From UBA4644 sp900555855 (GTDB lineage: Bacteria; Bacillota; Clostridia; Oscillospirales; Butyricicoccaceae): a stretch of DNA of 47,253 nt. Both the position numbers and the translations under genes were made by a program. The notes beneath the pieces are model-generated. The model did not search any database and had not been told where the DNA came from. It saw nothing but the letters and a program-made list of their open reading frames with translations. Where the stretch lies: the NCBI GenBank assembly GCA_052289195.1, contig DAWAJD010000014.1, positions 1-47,253 of the forward strand, read 5' to 3'. Numbering within the stretch: the stretch's first letter is position 1; every line of letters starts with the position of its first letter. This document shows positions 24,167-32,635 of this stretch, in pieces.

Positions 24167-24907
24167 TCAGATACCTCCAAATCTCCGCTTCCGCTGCTGA
24201 TAGGCCAGGATGGCGGCATCCATCTGCCGCTCATCAAAATCCGGCCACAGCACATCGGAAAAATAAAACTCCGTATAGGCGTTTTGCCATAGAAGAAAAT
24301 TAGACAGCCGCATCTCTCCGCCGGGACGGATCATCAGATCCGGATCCGGAATGTCCGCAGAATACAGACAGCCGGAAAACCGCGCTTCGTCGATCTCTTC
24401 GGGCGAAAGCGTCCCTGCGGCGCACTGCTCCGCCAGCAGGCGGGCCGCCCGCACCAGCTCCGCCCGTCCGCCGTAATTCAGGCAGACGCTCACCAGCATG
24501 CCGGTGGTGGTGCGGGAGATGGCGTTGGTTTCGTCGATCAGCGCCCGCAGCTCCTGGGAAAAGGGCGTCAGATCACCAAAAAACTGAAGGCGAATATTCT
24601 TTTCCCGCATCTCCCGGATGGCCTTGTGCAAGTATTTTTCCAATAGGCGCAGGATCTCCTGCACCTCCTCCGGCGGGCGCTTCCAGTTTTCCGTGGAAAA
24701 AGCATAAACGGTAAAATATTCAATGCCCAGATCGGAAAGGTATTCCGCGTCCTTTTGAAAGGTCTCGCTGCCGGCGGAATGGCCGACCGTGCGAGGCAAG
24801 CCCCGCTTCTGGGCCCAGCGGCCATTGCCGTCCATAACCACGGCAATGTGCCGGGGCAGCTGCGCCCGATCCGGTGCGGGCAGTTTTTTCTTTTTTTGAA
24901 ACAGCAT
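24167..24907 (-). CDS. uppS: isoprenyl (undecaprenyl diphosphate) synthase
   Basis: Builds the C55 lipid carrier for peptidoglycan by cis-condensation of isopentenyl units. 246 residues. Signature VVMDGNGRWAQKRG near 26-39, GHSAGSETF, FSTENWKRP and the C-terminal RPGGEMRLSNFLLWQNAYTE region split over the active site. The N-terminus is basic (KKKKLPAP). A GC-rich hairpin lies just upstream after frr. Confidence 0.96.
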   Translation of the reverse strand: MLFQKKKKLPAPDRAQLPRHIAVVMDGNGRWAQKRGLPRTVGHSAGSETFQKDAEYLSDLGIEYFTVYAFSTENWKRPPEEVQEILRLLEKYLHKAIREMREKNIRLQFFGDLTPFSQELRALIDETNAISRTTTGMLVSVCLNYGGRAELVRAARLLAEQCAAGTLSPEEIDEARFSGCLYSADIPDPDLMIRPGGEMRLSNFLLWQNAYTEFYFSDVLWPDFDERQMDAAILAYQQRKRRFGGI

Positions 24908-24922
24908 ATACGCTCCTTGGAA

Positions 24923-24949
24923 AGAGGGCGGCGCCCTGCGCCGCCCTCT
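24923..24949 (-). terminator. hairpin between frr and uppS, possible attenuator
   Basis: 11-bp perfect stem AGAGGGCGGCG / CGCCGCCCTCT with a 5-base loop, followed on the minus strand by only TTTCC. It may end part of the transcripts or stabilise the frr end. A full terminator is doubtful because uppS has no clear promoter after it. Confidence 0.5.
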
Positions 24950-24968
24950 CCTTGTGATCCTGTTCTGT

Positions 24969-25523
24969 TCAGATGGCCAGCAGCTCCTGCTCCTTTTTGG
25001 CGGATTCCCCGTCGGCCAGCTTGCAGTGCTTATCCGTCAGCTCCTGCATATCCTTCTCCAGCGCCTTCAAATCGTCCTCGGTAATCTCCGAGGCCTTCTG
25101 CTGCTTTTTGAAGGTTTCCAGCGCTTCCCGGCGCACATTGCGGATGGCCACCTTGGTGTCCTCCGTCATCTTCTTCACGCTCTTGATCAGATCCCGGCGG
25201 CGCTCCTCCGTCAGCTGGGGGAACAGCAGGCGAATGACCTTGCCGTCGTTGGTAGGATTGATGCCCAGGTCAGAGGCCAGAATGGCCTTTTCAATGAGCT
25301 TCAGCGCGCTGGCATCCCAGGGCTGGATGGAAAGCATCCGGGGCTCCGGCGTGGAGATGGATGCGATCTGCTGAATGGGCGTGGCCGTGCCGTAATAATC
25401 GACCGTGATTTTGTCCAGGACAGCCGCATTGGCGCGGCCGGCACGGATGGTGTTGAAATCTTGCTTCATGACTTCGATGGATTTTTCCATTTTCACCTGA
25501 TAGGGTTCGCATTTCGGATTCAT
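24969..25523 (-). CDS. frr: ribosome recycling factor
   Basis: Splits the post-termination ribosome together with EF-G. 184 residues, the standard size. Motifs: MEKSIEVMKQDFNTIRAGRA, TPIQQIASI, ITPEPRML-like TPEPRMLSIQPWD, and GKVIRLLFPQLTEERR. pyrH precedes it by 58 bases, the near-universal order. Nothing unusual. Confidence 0.97.
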   Translation of the reverse strand: MNPKCEPYQVKMEKSIEVMKQDFNTIRAGRANAAVLDKITVDYYGTATPIQQIASISTPEPRMLSIQPWDASALKLIEKAILASDLGINPTNDGKVIRLLFPQLTEERRRDLIKSVKKMTEDTKVAIRNVRREALETFKKQQKASEITEDDLKALEKDMQELTDKHCKLADGESAKKEQELLAI

Positions 25524-25581
25524 AAACGCACCTCCGTTATGATTATAAAAATTGAGATCAAAGGTTCAAGCTGCCTGCCGG

Positions 25582-26304
25582 TCACACATCCGTGCCCACA
25601 TAGGTCCCCACGGCTTCCCCCAGGAGCACCCGGCGGATATTTTTGGGATCCTTCAGCGCAAAGACCAGCAGAGGGATATGGTTATCCATGGCCAGCGCCG
25701 TGGCTGCAGTATCCATCACGCCCAAGCCGCGGGCCAGGACCTCACGGTAGGAGATCCGGTCAAAGCGCTTGGCCGTGGGCACTCTGGCCGGGTCGGCATC
25801 ATAAACGCCGTCAATATTTTTCGCCAGCAGAATAGCATCCGCATGGATCTCCGCCGCCGGGAGAGCTGCCGCCGTATCGGTGGAAAAATAGGGGCAGCCG
25901 CTGCCGCAGGCAAAGATGACCACCGTCCCCTGCTCCAGATGATGCACGGCATTCACCTGATTATATGCTTCGGAAATGCGGGTGATATCCAGCGCGGTCT
26001 GCACCACCGCAGGGATCTCATGCTGCTCCAGCACATCGCAGAGGGCCAGCGCATTCATGGTGGTGGCAAGCATGCCCATCTGATCCGCCCGGGAACGCTC
26101 GATCCGGCCCTCGCCGTTTTTCACGCCGCGCCAGAAGTTGCCGCCGCCCACCACCAGACCGATCTGCGCGCCGCTCCGGACGCACTCGCCGATGGCTTCC
26201 GCCACGCTGTGGAGGGTGGGAAAATCCAGGCCGGTCTTTTTGTCGCCGGCCAGCGCTTCGCCGCTGATCTTCAGCAGGATGCGCCGATATTTGGGAGTCT
26301 CCAT
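25582..26304 (-). CDS. pyrH: UMP kinase
   Basis: Phosphorylates UMP for nucleotide and cell-wall precursor supply. 240 residues of the amino-acid-kinase fold: RILLKISGEALAGDKK at the N-terminus, VVGGGNFWRG, ADQMGMLATTMNAL, FACGSGCPYFSTDTAAALPA, and DPAR/FDRISYREVL. First gene of the pyrH-to-polC operon. A -10-like TATAGT about 60 bases upstream on the minus strand has no good -35 partner. Confidence 0.97.
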   Translation of the reverse strand: METPKYRRILLKISGEALAGDKKTGLDFPTLHSVAEAIGECVRSGAQIGLVVGGGNFWRGVKNGEGRIERSRADQMGMLATTMNALALCDVLEQHEIPAVVQTALDITRISEAYNQVNAVHHLEQGTVVIFACGSGCPYFSTDTAAALPAAEIHADAILLAKNIDGVYDADPARVPTAKRFDRISYREVLARGLGVMDTAATALAMDNHIPLLVFALKDPKNIRRVLLGEAVGTYVGTDV

Positions 26305-26571
26305 CTATCTGCACCTGATTTCTTTTATTTTCTGCGCTCTTTTGCCTTTGTATTTTACTATATTCTCCGCCATTTTGGAAGCCTTTTCCCGCAAATTTCG
26401 AAAAAAGTTACAGGGAGAGGGCTTGGACGAACCGCCGTTCCGTGTGCTTCCGCTGTTTTATGCTGCCGCAGGCGCAGGAGGGAAACATCTGCATTTTCGC
26501 GGGCTTTTTGATAAGTTGACCCGATCTCATGCCTGAGATCGGGTCTTGGTTTTCGATATACCCGGGTTTGC
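26305..26571. other. 267-base spacer between ileS and pyrH
   Basis: No gene on either strand. It holds the ileS-side hairpin at 26518-26545 and an AT-rich stretch near pyrH (26330-26375) with a minus-strand TATAGT that is the best, weak, promoter candidate for the pyrH operon. Confidence 0.5.
26518..26545. terminator. hairpin after ileS, probable terminator
   Basis: 12-bp perfect stem GACCCGATCTCA / TGAGATCGGGTC with a 4-base loop. The flank is T-rich on the plus side (TTGGTTTT); on the minus side, where ileS would end, the T-run is poor. Confidence 0.6.
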
Positions 26572-29397
26572 TTATTCTTCCAGCTGCTCTGCAATGACGG
26601 CGGCGCAGCGTGCGCACAGGCCGTCCTCCCGTTGAGAGGCGGTATGCTTCCAGCAACGGGGGCACTTAACGCCGCGCGCCTCGGAGACAGCCACGCGAAC
26701 GCCTGCCACCGGTGTTTCCGCCGCGGCAGCAAAGACTGCCGGATCCTCCGTCACCTCCACATCGGAGACAATGAACAGATCGGCCCACTGCTCGCCAAAG
26801 TCCTTCCGGATGGCTTCCAGCGCAGCCCTGCCGGTATCATCGGCAGCCAGCGTAACATGCGCCTCCAGCGCCTTGCCGATCCTCTTGGCGGCACGGGCGG
26901 CCTCCAGTGCAGCATTGACGCCGTCCCGCAGCTGCTCCAGCGCAGCCCACTTATCCATTTCCTCCTGGCTCAGGGCATATTCCGCAAAGGCGGGGTTAAA
27001 GGGATTCAGCAGGATGTTGCGCACATCGTCTTCCTTCCGATGGGGCATGGCCTGCCAGATCTCATCACAGGTAAAGGCCAGGATGGGCGCAAACAGACGG
27101 GTCATGGTGTCCAGGATCAGATACAGCGCCGTCTGGGCGGAGCGGCGGCTCCGGCTGGCTTCGCCGTCGCAATACAGGCGGTCCTTAATAATATCCAGAT
27201 AGAAGCTGGACAGATCCACCACACAGAAATCATTGATGGCGTGGGAAATCACATGGAATTCATAGTTATCATAGGCCTTCAGGGCCGTGGCGGTGAGCTG
27301 GTTCAGGCGGGTGATGGCCCAGCGGTCCAGCGGCAGCAGCTCCTCCGGCTTTACCAAGGCGTCCGGATCGAAGCCTACCAGATTGTCCAGCATATATTTC
27401 GCCGTGTTGCGGAACTTCAGATAGTTCTGGCTCAGCTGCTTGAAGATATTGTCGGAGCAGCGGACATCCACATGGTAGTCGGCGGAGCCGGCCCACAGAC
27501 GGAGCATATCCGCGCCGTATTTCTGGATGATCTCGTTGGGATCCATGCCGTTGCCCAGGCTCTTGTGCATGGCGCGGCCTTCGCCGTCCACGGTCCAGCC
27601 ATGGGTCAGGCACTGACGGAAGGGCGCGCCCTTGCCCAGCGCGCCGACGGCGGTGAGCAGCGAGCTCTGGAACCAGCCGCGATACTGATCCAGGCCCTCC
27701 AGATACATATCCGCCGGCCAGAAGCCCTGATCCCGCTGCATGGAAGCGAAATGGGAGGAGCCGGAGTCAAACCAGCCGTCCAGCGTGTCGCTTTCCTTGC
27801 GGAAGCCCTGCTTGCTGCCGCAGTGGGGGCAGGCAAAGCCCTGGGGCAGGATCTGGGAGGCCTCTCTGGCGAACCAGGCGTTGGAGCCCTCCGCCGCAAA
27901 GAGCTTGGAGATGGCGTCGATGGTCTCGTCGGTGCAGATGGGCTTGCCGCAGTCCTCGCAGTAGAACACCGGGATGGGCAGGCCCCATTTCCGCTGGCGG
28001 GAGATGCACCAGTCGTTGCGCTCCCGGATCATGGACTGGATCCGATCCTTGCCCCATTCGGGGACCCAGCGCACCTCCTCCGTGGCGGCGCAGGCCTCGG
28101 CCTTGAAGGAATCCACGGAGCAGAACCACTGGGAGGTGGCCCGGAAGATCACGGGCTTTTTGCAGCGCCAGCAATGGGGATAGGAATGGACGATGTCCTC
28201 GCTGGCCAGCAGCGCGCCGGTCTCCTGCAGCTTGGGCAGGACGAAGTCGTTGGCCTTGGAGATATGGACGCCGTTGAACACCTCGTCGGTCATGACGCCT
28301 TTTTCATTGACAGGGACGGCGATCTCGATGTTGGCCTTGCCCTGACGGTTATATTCCATGCAGATGAAATAGTCCTCCGCGCCGAAGCCCGGGGCCGTGT
28401 GGACGCAGCCGGAGCCGGCGTCCAGCGTTACATGGTCGCCGTTGAGGATGACGGAATCCACCTGATCCAGCAGAGGATGCTTCGCGGTCATCAGCTCAAA
28501 CGCAGAGCCGGGCAGACGGCAAAGCTCGGTATATCTGTCGATGCCGGCGGCTTTGCAGACGCTTTCCGCCAGCTCGGAGGCCACGATATAGGTCTCGCCG
28601 CAGGGCACCTGGATCAGGCTGTATTCCAGCCGGGCATTGAGACAGATGGCCCGGTTTCCGGGCAGGGTCCAGGGGGTGGTGGTCCAGATTACAAAGAACA
28701 GGCGGCTCAGATCGCAATACTGCGCCAGCTTACCCTGGTCATCCTTGATGGGAAACTTGACAAAGATGGTCGTACAGGGATCGTTCTGGTATTCGATCTC
28801 TGCTTCAGCCAGGGCGGTCTCATCGGTATAGCACCAATAGACTGGCTTTTTGCCCTTATAGATATATCCCTTTTTGAACATCTCACCGAAGATGCGGACT
28901 TCCTCCGCCTCAAAGCCGGGAGCCATGGTCTTATAGGGATGCTCCCAGTCGCCGATGACGCCCATGCGGCGGAAGCCCTTCCTCTGCACATCGATATAGT
29001 GCTGGGCAAATTCCTCGCAGGCGGAGCGGAACTCCGGGATGCTCATTTCCTTATAATTCAGCTTGTTTTTCTTGATGATGGCAGATTCGATGGGCATGCC
29101 GTGGTTATCCCAGCCGGGGATATAGGGCGTGTAATAGCCGCGCATCGCGTAGGAGCGGACCACGAAATCCTTGATGGACTTATTCAGCGCGTGGCCCATG
29201 TGCAGGTCGCCGTTGGAAAAGGGCGGGCCGTCGTGCAGGCTGAAGCGGGGCTTGTCCGCGTTTTTCTCCATCAGAAGGCGGTAAACATCGATCTTGTTCC
29301 AGCGCTCCAGCATCTCCGGCTCCCGGGCGGGCAGACCGGCCCGCATGGGAAAGCCGCTTTTGGGCATATTCAGCGTTGCTTTGTAATCCAGTGCCAT
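26572..29397 (-). CDS. ileS: isoleucyl-tRNA synthetase
   Basis: Charges tRNA-Ile and edits misloaded valine. 941 residues, bacterial size. Class I signatures: DGPPFSNGDLHMGHALNK (HIGH variant HMGH) and MHKSLGNGMDP (KMSKS variant HKSLG). The editing domain has WTTTPWTLPGN. The C-terminal zinc site CPRCWKHTASQREDGLCARC is present. Only 16 bases separate it from divIVA, so there is no room for the T-box leader that often controls this enzyme. Its control must come from the upstream sepF promoter. Confidence 0.98.
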   Translation of the reverse strand: MALDYKATLNMPKSGFPMRAGLPAREPEMLERWNKIDVYRLLMEKNADKPRFSLHDGPPFSNGDLHMGHALNKSIKDFVVRSYAMRGYYTPYIPGWDNHGMPIESAIIKKNKLNYKEMSIPEFRSACEEFAQHYIDVQRKGFRRMGVIGDWEHPYKTMAPGFEAEEVRIFGEMFKKGYIYKGKKPVYWCYTDETALAEAEIEYQNDPCTTIFVKFPIKDDQGKLAQYCDLSRLFFVIWTTTPWTLPGNRAICLNARLEYSLIQVPCGETYIVASELAESVCKAAGIDRYTELCRLPGSAFELMTAKHPLLDQVDSVILNGDHVTLDAGSGCVHTAPGFGAEDYFICMEYNRQGKANIEIAVPVNEKGVMTDEVFNGVHISKANDFVLPKLQETGALLASEDIVHSYPHCWRCKKPVIFRATSQWFCSVDSFKAEACAATEEVRWVPEWGKDRIQSMIRERNDWCISRQRKWGLPIPVFYCEDCGKPICTDETIDAISKLFAAEGSNAWFAREASQILPQGFACPHCGSKQGFRKESDTLDGWFDSGSSHFASMQRDQGFWPADMYLEGLDQYRGWFQSSLLTAVGALGKGAPFRQCLTHGWTVDGEGRAMHKSLGNGMDPNEIIQKYGADMLRLWAGSADYHVDVRCSDNIFKQLSQNYLKFRNTAKYMLDNLVGFDPDALVKPEELLPLDRWAITRLNQLTATALKAYDNYEFHVISHAINDFCVVDLSSFYLDIIKDRLYCDGEASRSRRSAQTALYLILDTMTRLFAPILAFTCDEIWQAMPHRKEDDVRNILLNPFNPAFAEYALSQEEMDKWAALEQLRDGVNAALEAARAAKRIGKALEAHVTLAADDTGRAALEAIRKDFGEQWADLFIVSDVEVTEDPAVFAAAAETPVAGVRVAVSEARGVKCPRCWKHTASQREDGLCARCAAVIAEQLEE

Positions 29398-29413
29398 GAT
29401 TCTTTATCTCCTG

Positions 29414-30190
29414 TTATTTGTTATCTTCCGTGTTCTCATAGTTTTTGCCGAAGCGCATATCGGTAAAGTCAAACCGGGGCTTGGGCGTAAAGGGGCTGTC
29501 GCCATAGATCCGGGCCGTGTCGCTCTTGGGGCCGGACTTTTCCTCCGGCTGCGGCGGCTCCAGATCCAGCGCCACGGGCCGGGCATCCTCCTCCGAAGCG
29601 GGCAGCGTCACCGGGCGGTCCTCCGCCGGAGCAGGCTGCGCCGGGGCAGGCGCCGGCTCCGGCTGCGCAGGCCGGGAAGCGGGCTGGGGCGCCGCAGGCG
29701 GATCGGCAGGCTGGGCGGCAGGCTCCTGCTGAGACGAAAGCTCCATCACCTGCTCCAGCTGACGGATGCTCTGCTCCATGGCCCGGCGGATCTTTTCCAC
29801 ATAGGCCAGATTGTTGCGCTTGGCGATCTTCAGGCGTTCCTCCGCCCGGGCCGTCTCCTCCTTCAGGTCGGTGACATGCTGGGAAGCGCCGCTGCGGGCG
29901 GACTGCAGAATGCGGTCTGCCTCGCACTGGGCCCGGGTAACGGTATCCTTGGCCGCCACCTGCGCGTTGTAAAGCGCCTTGCGCATCTCCTCGTCCACGG
30001 TGCGGTATTCCTCGATCTTGTCCACCAGCACCCGCATCTTGGTCTTCAGCGCGGCGTTTTCCTTATAAAGCGAAGAATAATCGTTGAACAGCTCGTCCAG
30101 AAACTGGTCCACCTGGGCCATATCATAGCCGCGGACGCCAAAGGCGGTGCGTTCGAATTTCTGGTTCTGGATCTCCTGCGGAGTCAGCAT
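29414..30190 (-). CDS. divIVA: DivIVA-family cell-pole/septum protein
   Basis: 258 residues. The conserved lipid-binding N-terminus MLTPQEIQNQKFERTAFGV-RGYDMAQVDQFLDEL (1-33) is followed by a long coiled coil (about 35-150). A Pro/Ala/Gln-rich disordered linker (about 155-225) and a short tail follow. It senses curved membrane at septum and poles and recruits division or growth factors. It lies after yggT and sepF, the usual septation group, and is fused transcriptionally to ileS. Confidence 0.93.
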   Translation of the reverse strand: MLTPQEIQNQKFERTAFGVRGYDMAQVDQFLDELFNDYSSLYKENAALKTKMRVLVDKIEEYRTVDEEMRKALYNAQVAAKDTVTRAQCEADRILQSARSGASQHVTDLKEETARAEERLKIAKRNNLAYVEKIRRAMEQSIRQLEQVMELSSQQEPAAQPADPPAAPQPASRPAQPEPAPAPAQPAPAEDRPVTLPASEEDARPVALDLEPPQPEEKSGPKSDTARIYGDSPFTPKPRFDFTDMRFGKNYENTEDNK

Positions 30191-30231
30191 ACCGTTACCC
30201 CCTTATCTTTTTCTCTGTGATCTTCAAAGGC

Positions 30232-30501
30232 TCAAAGCAGCTGCGCCACCAGAGACAGCAGCAGCCAGACCGCAAGAAACGAAAGATCCAGCGGGAAGCG
30301 GTCCATCCCCGGGATCCGGAAAAGCAGGCTGCGGACAGGCGCCATCAGCGGCTCCAGCACCATGGAAATGGCCTGATAGAGCCGGCTCTGCCGCAGCTGC
30401 GGCACCCAGGACATCACCGCCGACACCAGCATCAGAAGCTGCAAAATGCCGATCAGGGCCAGGGCTGTCCGCCGCACAAGATATGTAATGCCAATCAGCA
30501 A
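30232..30501 (-). CDS. yggT: YggT family membrane protein
   Basis: 89 residues with two membrane helices, about 10-33 (ALALIGILQLLMLVSAVMSWV) and 67-88 (LDLSFLAVWLLLSLVAQLL). The intervening LEPLMAPVRSLLFRIPGMDRFPLDLS is the YGGT signature. Usually next to sepF and divIVA; role in envelope or division is not settled. Fifteen bases separate it from sepF. Confidence 0.92.
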   Translation of the reverse strand: MLIGITYLVRRTALALIGILQLLMLVSAVMSWVPQLRQSRLYQAISMVLEPLMAPVRSLLFRIPGMDRFPLDLSFLAVWLLLSLVAQLL

Positions 30502-30516
30502 AGGGATCCCTCCGGG

Positions 30517-30993
30517 TCAAATATAAAGGCCATTGTTTTCCAGCTCGTCGATCAGGTCGCCCAAAATGTCCACATTGTAGGGCGTGATAATAAAGGTGCT
30601 GTTGGCGACCTTCTTGATCTTGCCGTCCTGGGCATAGGTCACGCCGCTGAGAAAATCCACCAGGCGGCGGGCCACATCCTTATTGGTCTGCTCCAGATTG
30701 AGGACGACGGTGCGCTTTTCCCGCAGATGGTCCGCGATGTCCACGGCGTTCTCAAACTTTTCCGGCTTGACCAGCACCACGGAAAGCTGGGTGGTGGCGT
30801 TGATGTTCACGACCTTATTGCCGCTGCGGGCATTGAAGTTGGGCATGGGGATGCTCTTGTCCTCATCGGTCTTCACCGCGCGGGAACGGCCCGCGCCGGC
30901 GGAAGCGTCCAGCTCCGGCGTATCCAGCTCTTCCTCTTCGTCTTCCTCGTCCTCGCCCTTGGCCCAGCGCTTCAGATCGTCCATGAAACTCAT
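30517..30993 (-). CDS. sepF: cell division protein SepF
   Basis: Membrane-linked partner of FtsZ that shapes the division ring. 158 residues: N-terminal amphipathic membrane helix MSFMDDLKRWAKG, a very acidic linker (EDEEDEEEELD and on), then the SepF core from about 65 (LSVVLVKPEKFENAVDIADHL, RTVVLNLEQTNKDVARRLVDFLSG, FIITPYNVDI). GAAAGGAG precedes the ATG. First gene of sepF-yggT-divIVA-ileS. Confidence 0.95.
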   Translation of the reverse strand: MSFMDDLKRWAKGEDEEDEEEELDTPELDASAGAGRSRAVKTDEDKSIPMPNFNARSGNKVVNINATTQLSVVLVKPEKFENAVDIADHLREKRTVVLNLEQTNKDVARRLVDFLSGVTYAQDGKIKKVANSTFIITPYNVDILGDLIDELENNGLYI

Positions 30994-31067
30994 ATCGAAA
31001 ACTCCTTTCGGTGATCCGCCGTCCGTTTTCCGGCGGCGGCTTTTCAGGCTGAATCTACATCTATTTT

Positions 31068-31096
31068 ATTATGACTTTTTTTCTCTTTACTGTCAA
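31068..31096 (-). promoter_or_regulatory. promoter of the sepF operon
   Basis: On the minus strand: TTGACA (31096-31091), 17-base spacer, CATAAT (31073-31068). The leader of about 70 bases contains a GC-rich hairpin (CCGCCG ... CGGCGG) before the ribosome site. Confidence 0.78.
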
Positions 31097-31156
31097 GCCG
31101 GAAGCGGAAAACTCCGCGAATTATTCACGATTTTCCGGGTATTCCGGCGGTTTTCC

Positions 31157-32353
31157 TCACTGGATCACCTTTTCATCCGCCAGATCCTTGCCCTGCGTGA
31201 TCATCCGGTCATAGCGGTAAAGGCCCTTTTTCGCGCTTTCCGCGGAGGGCACCAGATAATAGCTTTCCGTCTGATAGATCCACTGGATGGGCTTGAACTC
31301 CGCAACGCTGCCGTCCAGCACATAAACGCCCCACTGCCCGTCCTTCTGCCGCAGGGCCTGAGCCGGCACCTTCAGGCCGGTATAGGTCCCGGCCAGCAGA
31401 TCGGCGTCCTGCTGCCGGCAGGTGAGATAATCCGGCAGCATCTCGTCGCTCTCCAGGATCAGGATGGCCCGTCCGTCGTCGCCGCTCTGCAGCCGGTAAA
31501 GGCGCATGGTCAGGAGCCGCCGGCTCAGCTCCGGAAAATAGAGCTGCACCGTTTCCCGCTGCTGCAGGGCCGCGGCCTGCTCCTTTTCCAGCACCGCCGC
31601 AAAGTACCAGCGGTAGCCGGTGACGATGCTGCCCACGCCGGTGGACGCCGGGTCTGGCTGCAGCGCATCCAGCTTCTCCGGCGTGAGCGTGTCCAGAAGC
31701 TCCGTGGTCAGGACGGTCTCATAGCCGTCGGTACCGCTGATAAAATAGCCGGATTCCGGCGCCTTCACATAGGAGCTGGCGGAGGCATAGCTGCTCCGCC
31801 CGGCGGCGATCTCCTGCTGCAGCGCGGCAATGCGCTCCTCAAAGCGCTCCTTGTCGGCGCCGGTGCTGCCCCGGCTGGCCACCAGCTGCTGCAGCGCGGC
31901 ATAGCCTTCGGCCACGCCCCGGGTCTCCCCGGCGGAAAGGCTGCCGTCCAGCGCGGCGATCTGATCGGCGATGCGCTGATCCAGCTTCAGGCTGTCCGTC
32001 CCGCCGGTGATCAGGGAATAAGCATAGCTCAGCGCGTCCAGCCGGCTCTGCAGCGCCTGTGTTTGTGCATAGGCCTGCCGGGCGCTCTCGTCGGAAAAGA
32101 ACACGGCCAGCCGCTCTCCCTTGGCGGCCTTTTCGCCGTCCGGCAGGAGATATTCCGCCGCGCCGTCCCGGCCCTCCACCAGCGTCTGCTGCCGGATGAA
32201 CCAGCCACGGACGGGGATCTTGTCCTCCACCGTGATCTCCATGGCGTCCACGGTCCTGATCTGCTCCGTCAGGTTGTTTGCCACCTGCCAGGCCACATAG
32301 ATCAAGATGGCCAGCACGGCCAGGATCCCGAGGACCTTTCGAATCTGTTTCAT
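31157..32353 (-). CDS. HlyD-like membrane-anchored adaptor protein
   Basis: 398 residues. A signal-anchor helix about 7-27 (VLGILAVLAILIYVAWQV) precedes a HlyD-type extracytoplasmic part: a barrel or lipoyl half with LLPDGEKAAKGERLAVF, a coiled-coil hairpin about 95-195, a second half around 205-230 (SSYVKAPESGYFISGTDGYE), and a C-terminal beta domain. Found downstream of hfq with no transporter or TolC-like partner nearby. Proteins of this type are common next to sepF or hfq in Clostridia. A link to envelope or division is suggested only by position. Confidence 0.8.
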   Translation of the reverse strand: MKQIRKVLGILAVLAILIYVAWQVANNLTEQIRTVDAMEITVEDKIPVRGWFIRQQTLVEGRDGAAEYLLPDGEKAAKGERLAVFFSDESARQAYAQTQALQSRLDALSYAYSLITGGTDSLKLDQRIADQIAALDGSLSAGETRGVAEGYAALQQLVASRGSTGADKERFEERIAALQQEIAAGRSSYASASSYVKAPESGYFISGTDGYETVLTTELLDTLTPEKLDALQPDPASTGVGSIVTGYRWYFAAVLEKEQAAALQQRETVQLYFPELSRRLLTMRLYRLQSGDDGRAILILESDEMLPDYLTCRQQDADLLAGTYTGLKVPAQALRQKDGQWGVYVLDGSVAEFKPIQWIYQTESYYLVPSAESAKKGLYRYDRMITQGKDLADEKVIQ

Positions 32354-32395
32354 ATGTATTCTCCCTGGAGGGCGGCAGGCCGGTCCGCCGGCGGC

Positions 32396-32620
32396 TTATT
32401 CGGGCATCACCCGCAGGGGCCGCTGGGGAACGATGGTGGAAATGGCGTGCTTATACACCAGATACTGCTTCCCGTCAAACTGCAGCAGCACCGTAAAGCC
32501 ATCGAAAGCCAAAATGCTGCCCCTCTGCTGAAAGCCGTTGGTGAGAAACACCGTCAGGGGCATCCGCTCCCGCCGCGCCTCGTTCAAAAAAGTGTCCTGT
32601 AAGCTGCTTCTGTTTTCCAT
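32396..32620 (-). CDS. hfq: RNA chaperone Hfq
   Basis: 74 residues: Sm1 LQDTFLNEARRERMPLTVFLTNGFQ, GSILAFDGFTVLLQF, and Sm2 YLVYKHAISTIVPQ, the hallmark YKHA motif. Hexameric RNA-binding ring that pairs small RNAs with mRNAs. It follows miaA by 15 bases, the conserved miaA-hfq order. The tail is short, as in other Firmicutes. Confidence 0.97.
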   Translation of the reverse strand: MENRSSLQDTFLNEARRERMPLTVFLTNGFQQRGSILAFDGFTVLLQFDGKQYLVYKHAISTIVPQRPLRVMPE

Positions 32621-32635
32621 GGTGACTCCCCTTTT

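Noticed and set aside
26632..29466. 944-codon open frame on the plus strand
   Set aside because: It is exactly antisense to ileS. Long antisense frames are common in GC-rich genes with biased codons; the ileS motifs are unmistakable.
30683..32602. 639-codon plus-strand open frame
   Set aside because: Antisense to sepF, the HlyD-like gene and hfq, all of which are recognisable.
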